Shown: positions 39,890 to 43,952 of the stretch, piece by piece
How the letters are laid out: every line of letters begins with the position of its first letter
How positions within the stretch are numbered: the first letter of the stretch is position 1
From: a virus
Strand: one strand, 5' to 3'
DNA: 43,952 nucleotides
IMG/VR virus record: IMGVR_UViG_3300023442_000004
Location: 1 to 43,952 of that record
Translations under genes and position numbers: made by a program
The notes under the pieces: generated by a model
Databases searched by the model: none
What the model was told of the DNA's origin: nothing
What the model saw: the letters and a program-made list of their open reading frames with translations, nothing else

Positions 39890-40095
39890 GGGGCCCTCAG
39901 CTCCCCCAGCATCTCCACCACGGCCTGCCGGGGGTCACGGGGGGATGAGTCGATCCGCCGCAGGGCCTCGCGCAGGGCTCTCTCCTGGGCGTAGCGGGCA
40001 TCCCAGCAATTGCCCTCCCGGGAGCACTCGGGCTCCTCGGGGTCGGTCGTCCTGGCTGCCGCGCAGGCGGGGCAAAGGGTGGACCAGGGGGTCAT
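39886..40095 (-). CDS. Small Cys-rich protein (69 residues)
   Basis: ATG 40095 follows GGAGGAGG and overlaps the ParB-like stop. Cys at CPAC plus two further Cys within 20 residues suggest a zinc site; the C-terminal half is a charged helix. Function unknown. Confidence 0.6.
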   Translation of the reverse strand: MTPWSTLCPACAAARTTDPEEPECSREGNCWDARYAQERALREALRRIDSSPRDPRQAVVEMLGELRAP

Positions 40096-41732
40096 CTCTC
40101 GTCCTCCTCCGGGGCCTCCGCGAGCCCCATGACCACCCTCAGCCGCAGCCACGGGGCGTGCTCGGGCAGCCAGTCGTGCTCGGCCCAGACGCGGGCGCTC
40201 TGCGTGGCCAGTAGCTCGACCAGGAGCCCCCACATCTCGGCCACGTCCTCCGCCTCCTCACCGGCCATGGCGTCGATGTAGGCCCGCATGCCCTCCCGGG
40301 GGGGCCGGTCGTGGCCCTCGTCGGGGATCAGCACGTCGCGGCGGCGGCAGACCGCCTGGAGCGTGTCGTGCTGGACCTCGATCAGCACGGCCCGCAGGAC
40401 CTCGGGCAGCAGCTCCTCGACGCGCTCGGCGCCCTCCCGCCGCAGGGCCTCGACCCGGTGGGCCAGCTCGGCCATATCATCATCGAGCTGGGCCTTGCGG
40501 CGTGCGCGCTCCTGCCGAGTCCGCTCCGCCGCCTCCCGGCCCTCCTCGCGGGCGGCCGCCCGCTCCTCCACGTCCCCGGGGTCCACCTGGTCGGCCAGGT
40601 CGGCTCGCCCCAGCTCCCGCATGGCGGCGGCCAGCTCGGCCGCGGGCAGGCGCATGGTGACGCGGCCGGTGGGATCCACCCACGCCACCCGGGGCACGGA
40701 CTCCGGGGCCAGCTCGTCCCAGGTGGGAGCAGCCGCGACGGCCGCGGTGCACTCCTGGCAGCAGTCGGACTCCCCGCAGTAGGGGCAGGTGCAGGGGTCC
40801 TCGTCAGTGCCCCGGCACTCCTCCTCGGGCTGGCCGCAGACCTCGCAGGTACCCGGCGCCCGCCTCGGGATGTCACTGGCCTGCTCCCAGGCCACAGGGT
40901 CGTCGGGGTAGCCCTCGCGGATGTCGGCCCCGCTGTCCCGCAGGTGCTGGAGCCACGCCTTCCGGTGCTGCTCCCAGCATGCCGGGTCGAGGCAGCGGTC
41001 GCCGCCTCGGGCCTCGCCCCACAGGTCCGGCTGAGCGCCGGAGCGAGTCCGGCAGACCAGGCATGCCCGCGGGCCGAGCGGCTGCTCCAGGGGCCAGGGG
41101 GCCTGGTCCAGCCAGCGGCAGCGCCGCTCGATGGCGGACCGGATCTCTCTCCGAGTCCAGGTGCGGGGCTGGTCGTACCGCTCGGCGTCCGGGCGGATCG
41201 CGTCGTAGGCGTCGTCCGCGGCCAGCTCATCCTGCCGCTCTCGGGGCAGGGCGGCCAGCATGAGAGCGCCTCCGAGGGGGATGCGGCCATCCTCCAGGAG
41301 CTGGCGGTAGGGCTCGATCAGCGCCTGGAGCCGGAGCCTGCTCTGCACCCACCGCAGGGGCCGCCCCAGGCGCTCCGCGATCTCCTCCGGCTCCACGCCG
41401 GCGTCCACCAGCCGGGCGATGGCGTCGGACTCCTCGACGGAGCTCACGTCGGAGCGCTGGGAGTTTTCGACGAGCTGGCACATGGCCACCTCGTCGTCCT
41501 CGAGCTCGCGCACCACCACCGGGACCGTGGTCAGGCCAGCCAGGTGAGCAGCTCGCAGGCGCCGGCCCCCGCAGACCAGCTCGTAGCCGGCGCCCTGGGG
41601 CCGCACCACGAGGGGCTGAAGAATGCCGAGCTGCAGGATGGAGTCGGCCAGATCCTGGAGCGCGGCCTCGTCCCAGCGGCGGCGGGGGTTGAGGGGCGAC
41701 TCGACGATGCGGGTGATCTCGACCTTCAGCAT
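40092..41732 (-). CDS. ParB/Srx-domain protein with zinc clusters (546 residues)
   Basis: ATG 41732 has GGAGGAGG and overlaps the helicase stop. Residues 1-95 form a ParB-type domain (NPRRRWDEAALQDLADSI, GGRRLRAA at 55-62, LVENSQRSD at 88-95), followed by a HTH-like stretch at about 115-133. A Cys set CLVC (224-227), C247 and C252 matches zinc sites in plasmid- and phage-type ParB relatives. A second cluster (CEVC 296-299, CPYC 316-319 and more) follows, then a long charged coiled coil and a helical C terminus. The family includes CTP-dependent DNA clamps and nucleases. No ParA is present, so the role may be regulation, repair or plasmid-like maintenance. Confidence 0.8.
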   Translation of the reverse strand: MLKVEITRIVESPLNPRRRWDEAALQDLADSILQLGILQPLVVRPQGAGYELVCGGRRLRAAHLAGLTTVPVVVRELEDDEVAMCQLVENSQRSDVSSVEESDAIARLVDAGVEPEEIAERLGRPLRWVQSRLRLQALIEPYRQLLEDGRIPLGGALMLAALPRERQDELAADDAYDAIRPDAERYDQPRTWTRREIRSAIERRCRWLDQAPWPLEQPLGPRACLVCRTRSGAQPDLWGEARGGDRCLDPACWEQHRKAWLQHLRDSGADIREGYPDDPVAWEQASDIPRRAPGTCEVCGQPEEECRGTDEDPCTCPYCGESDCCQECTAAVAAAPTWDELAPESVPRVAWVDPTGRVTMRLPAAELAAAMRELGRADLADQVDPGDVEERAAAREEGREAAERTRQERARRKAQLDDDMAELAHRVEALRREGAERVEELLPEVLRAVLIEVQHDTLQAVCRRRDVLIPDEGHDRPPREGMRAYIDAMAGEEAEDVAEMWGLLVELLATQSARVWAEHDWLPEHAPWLRLRVVMGLAEAPEEDER

Positions 41733-43483
41733 ATGGCCTCCTCCACGAAGGGGGAGGGCGCAACCGGCCTCTGCCCCCCTCGCCAACCCGCTATCGTCTG
41801 CGGGGTCAGCAGATATGCCGCCTCCTGGGCCCGAGTCAGAGCCACGAAGGCGAGCCGGCGCTCCTCCTCGCTTGCCTCGCGGAGCGGGAACCGGCCCATG
41901 GCCATGCCGGGCATGATCACCACCGGCCACTCCAGTCCCTTGGCCGCGTGGATCGTCGAAATCACGACGTGGGGCTCATCCGGGTCAGTGCGCGGCATCC
42001 GGTCCTGGATCGACCGGAAGGTCACCACGTCCAGGGCGGTCTCCACCCTCACGGCTCCGCTGCTCTCCAGTGCTGCCAGTGCGTCCAGTAGCTCCTCCAC
42101 GCGGCGAGCCTTGGTCTCCCGGAGCTGCTCGCGATAGCGGTCGCGCAGCCAGGGGACCAGGAGCTCACCTGTGTCGAGGGGGCCGGTCTCGGCCTCGCGT
42201 GCCTTGCTGATAGCCGCCAGGGCTGGCCCCAACTCGGCGGGCGCACCCTCGGCCAGTACGTCCCAAAGTCGCGCCTCCTCCTTCCAGGCTCGGGCTTCCA
42301 GGCCCGCCCACTCCGCATCGGCGAGGAAGGGGCCGGCGATCCCGTGGAGGGCCACGTCGTCCCCGGGGTTGGTCACCAGGCGCAGCAGGCGCAGCAGGTC
42401 CCGCCCGGGCTCGCTGGACCACGGGTCGGTGTCTCGCGTGACGACCTCGAGGGGGGCGACCCCGGCCGAGCTCAGGGCCTCGCCGATGGTGCGGACCTCG
42501 CGATTGCTGCGGCAGAGCACGGCGACCGTCAGGCCGTGCTTGTCGAGGCTGCGTAGGCAGGCGGCGCCGGTGATCCGGGCCTGCTCCTGCTCGTCAGCCG
42601 CCACCAGGGCCTGCACCTGGCCTCCAGGCTCACGCACGGGCACCAGCGGCTCGGGCCAGCGGTCCTGATTGTGGGCGATGAGGCGGTTGGCGGCCTGGAC
42701 TATCTCCGGCCGGCAGCGGTAGCACTCGGAGAGGGGGATGGTGGTCGTCTCGGGGTCGTCCAAGTAGCGCAGGAAGAGGCGCGGCTTCGCCCCCCGGAAG
42801 CCGTAGAGGCTCTGATCCACGTCCCCCACGGCAAACAGGTGGGGAGGGTCGATGGCCTGGAGCAGATCGAGCAGGAGGGGGTCGCCGTCCTGGACCTCGT
42901 CCACGAGGATGTGTTCGTAGTCGGGGCCGTGGCCGTCCTCCACCAGGTCTCGAGCGTGGCCGATCAGGCCGTCGAAGGTGGCGGCGTTGATGGTGATCAG
43001 CAGGTCCCGGACGGCCGCACGCGCCGCCAGGCAGGCAGAGCGCTGCGCTGCCGACCAGGACTTCGGCGGGCGGAACTCCGTCGCGACCACATGGGCCACG
43101 GGCACCTCCGCTCCAAGGCGGCGGATCGCCACCCGAGCCACATCCTCGTGATCGTCCTGATCGTAGACGGTGAAGGTCCGGGTGAGAGGAGTCAGGCTGG
43201 CGTGGTCGCGCACCCAGCGGGCACACCAGGCGTGGAAGGTCGAGATGGTCAGGTGGCGGCAGAGCCGCTCATCCACCGCGGCCGTGAGCCGGGCCCGCAT
43301 CTCCGCGGCCGCGGCCCGGGTGTAGGTCACGCAGAGGATGCGCCCCGAGGGCACCCCCTCCTCGAGGAGGGCGGCCACCCGCTCCACCAGGACCCGGGTC
43401 TTGCCCGAGCCCGGGCCCGCGGGCACGCCGATCCGCGGGTCGCGGCAGGTGACGGCCTGGAGTTGGGCGGGGGAGAGTTGCAT
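41726..43483 (-). CDS. UvrD/Rep-family SF1 DNA helicase (585 residues)
   Basis: ATG 43483 overlaps the stop of the Rad50-like gene. The SF1A motifs are all present: Q motif LSPAQLQAV, motif I AGPGSGKT (22-29), Ia CVTYTRAAAAEM, II VDEVQD (194-199), III VGDVDQSLYGFRGA (219-232), IV near SECYRC, V TIHAAKGLEW (510-519), VI RRLAFVALTRA (543-553). The length is shorter than UvrD (about 720), with a reduced 2B region. It would unwind duplex 3' to 5'. Direct coupling to the Rad50-like ATPase points to joint action on DNA ends or forks. Confidence 0.92.
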   Translation of the reverse strand: MQLSPAQLQAVTCRDPRIGVPAGPGSGKTRVLVERVAALLEEGVPSGRILCVTYTRAAAAEMRARLTAAVDERLCRHLTISTFHAWCARWVRDHASLTPLTRTFTVYDQDDHEDVARVAIRRLGAEVPVAHVVATEFRPPKSWSAAQRSACLAARAAVRDLLITINAATFDGLIGHARDLVEDGHGPDYEHILVDEVQDGDPLLLDLLQAIDPPHLFAVGDVDQSLYGFRGAKPRLFLRYLDDPETTTIPLSECYRCRPEIVQAANRLIAHNQDRWPEPLVPVREPGGQVQALVAADEQEQARITGAACLRSLDKHGLTVAVLCRSNREVRTIGEALSSAGVAPLEVVTRDTDPWSSEPGRDLLRLLRLVTNPGDDVALHGIAGPFLADAEWAGLEARAWKEEARLWDVLAEGAPAELGPALAAISKAREAETGPLDTGELLVPWLRDRYREQLRETKARRVEELLDALAALESSGAVRVETALDVVTFRSIQDRMPRTDPDEPHVVISTIHAAKGLEWPVVIMPGMAMGRFPLREASEEERRLAFVALTRAQEAAYLLTPQTIAGWRGGQRPVAPSPFVEEAIC

Positions 43484-43952
43484 CAGCCCACCACCTCGGT
43501 GGGCTCGCCCTGGTCCAGTCCGAGCCAGATCAGTCGGGCTCCGGAGTCGGGCTCCGCGCTCCAGCTCTCCATGATCGCGGGCACCTCCTCGCCGGCGTGG
43601 GCGGCCACCACCTGGTGGAGCAGGCCGCGCTCCAGGAGTTGGAGCAGCAGCCCCCCGAGGGTGCGCTGGTGGTCCGGATCCAGGGCCTCCAGATTGTCCA
43701 GCAGCAGCAGGCGGCACCTGTCGGGCCGCTCCTCGCCCTCCAGGCCGTGGATGCCGGCGAGCATTGCGGTCCACCAGATGGCCCGCTCCCCGGTGGAGAG
43801 TGTAGCCCAGGGGTGGCCATCGACCAGCGGATCGAGGCCGCCCCAGGTCACCGGCAGCCCCAGGGCCTCGCCGGCGAGCTGGCAGGCGTCGCGCAGGGGC
43901 TCCATCAGGGATGCGATGAGCGCCGCCTCGCGGATGGCCAGCTCCTCGCGCC
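43483..43952 (-). CDS. Rad50/SbcC-like ATPase, C-terminal part (continuation of the gene at 1-1556)
   Basis: In the circle this joins the frame at position 1. The last 140 residues carry the ABC signature LSTGER (528-533), Walker B-like LLLLDN (558-563), D-loop LEALD and an H-loop His in VVAAHAGEE. The residue after the Walker B Asp is Asn where the family normally has the catalytic Glu, so ATP hydrolysis may be altered. The stop overlaps the start of the UvrD-like gene (ATGA). Bases 43826-43952 duplicate 1-127. Confidence 0.9.
   Translation of the reverse strand, partial: REELAIREAALIASLMEPLRDACQLAGEALGLPVTWGGLDPLVDGHPWATLSTGERAIWWTAMLAGIHGLEGEERPDRCRLLLLDNLEALDPDHQRTLGGLLLQLLERGLLHQVVAAHAGEEVPAIMESWSAEPDSGARLIWLGLDQGEPTEVVG
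43826..43952. repeat. 127-bp terminal direct repeat, right copy
   Basis: Identical to 1-127; see the left copy. Removing one copy gives a circle of 43,825 bp. Confidence 0.95.

Noticed and set aside
1-43952. CRISPR array, insertion sequence, integrase or att site
   Set aside because: No regularly spaced repeats of CRISPR type, no transposase or recombinase motifs, and no att-like duplication apart from the assembly overlap.

Overview
The window looks like a complete, circularly assembled genome of a short-tailed (podovirus-like) double-stranded DNA phage with a very GC-rich host. The first 127 bases are repeated exactly as the last 127 bases. Joining the ends makes one Rad50-like gene continuous in frame (632 codons plus stop), so the unique circle is about 43,825 bp and the end points are an assembly artefact. 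The genes for a portal, adaptor, propeller-type nozzle protein and large internal virion proteins, with no tail tube, sheath or tape measure, indicate a short-tailed virion. No integrase, transposase, tRNA, rRNA, CRISPR array, DNA polymerase or RNA polymerase was recognised. Spanin-like lysis genes suggest a host with an outer membrane. TANNNT-type -10 boxes set 6 nt before start codons suggest a host that uses leaderless mRNAs. The host itself cannot be named from the sequence.

Layout. (1) A divergent control region at about 2,980-3,168 has two facing promoters that each carry the same 19-bp element (two CTAG tetrads 9 bp apart) over the -10 box. (2) Rightward from it runs an early/replication operon (3,169-8,641): three stacked DNA-binding proteins (HTH, XRE, ribbon-helix-helix), two small proteins, an O-like replication initiator holding candidate iterons, a DnaB-type helicase, a RuvC-like resolvase, a GroES-like co-chaperonin and another XRE protein. 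(3) Leftward from it, across the contig junction, runs a long coupled operon (2,979 to 1, then 43,825 to 37,345): a small membrane protein, a 402-residue orphan, a Rad50/SbcC-like ATPase with zinc hook, a UvrD-family helicase, a ParB-like zinc protein, and about ten small genes, one of which is frameshifted at a C7 run.

(4) A short leftward cluster of four small genes (8,638-9,374) is followed by about 1.2 kb of apparently non-coding DNA (9,375-10,596) rich in TGACCC repeats and dyads. (5) The late rightward operon (10,597-37,348) holds terminase, portal, scaffold, capsid, head-tail proteins, a 978-residue propeller protein, internal/ejection proteins including a 1,796-residue giant, a trio of exported Cys-rich proteins, an RyR-domain protein, a lysis cassette (NlpC/P60 endolysin, holin-like protein, overlapping spanin-like ORFs), a tail fibre and accessory virion proteins.

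How it may work. The initiator and DnaB-like helicase would load host replication machinery at an origin inside the initiator gene. The Rad50-like ATPase, UvrD helicase, ParB-like protein and RuvC-like resolvase would handle recombination or DNA ends. The GroES-like protein may adapt host GroEL for capsid folding. The divergent operator next to three DNA-binding genes looks like a genetic switch. All functions are inferred from motifs read by eye; no database search was run.
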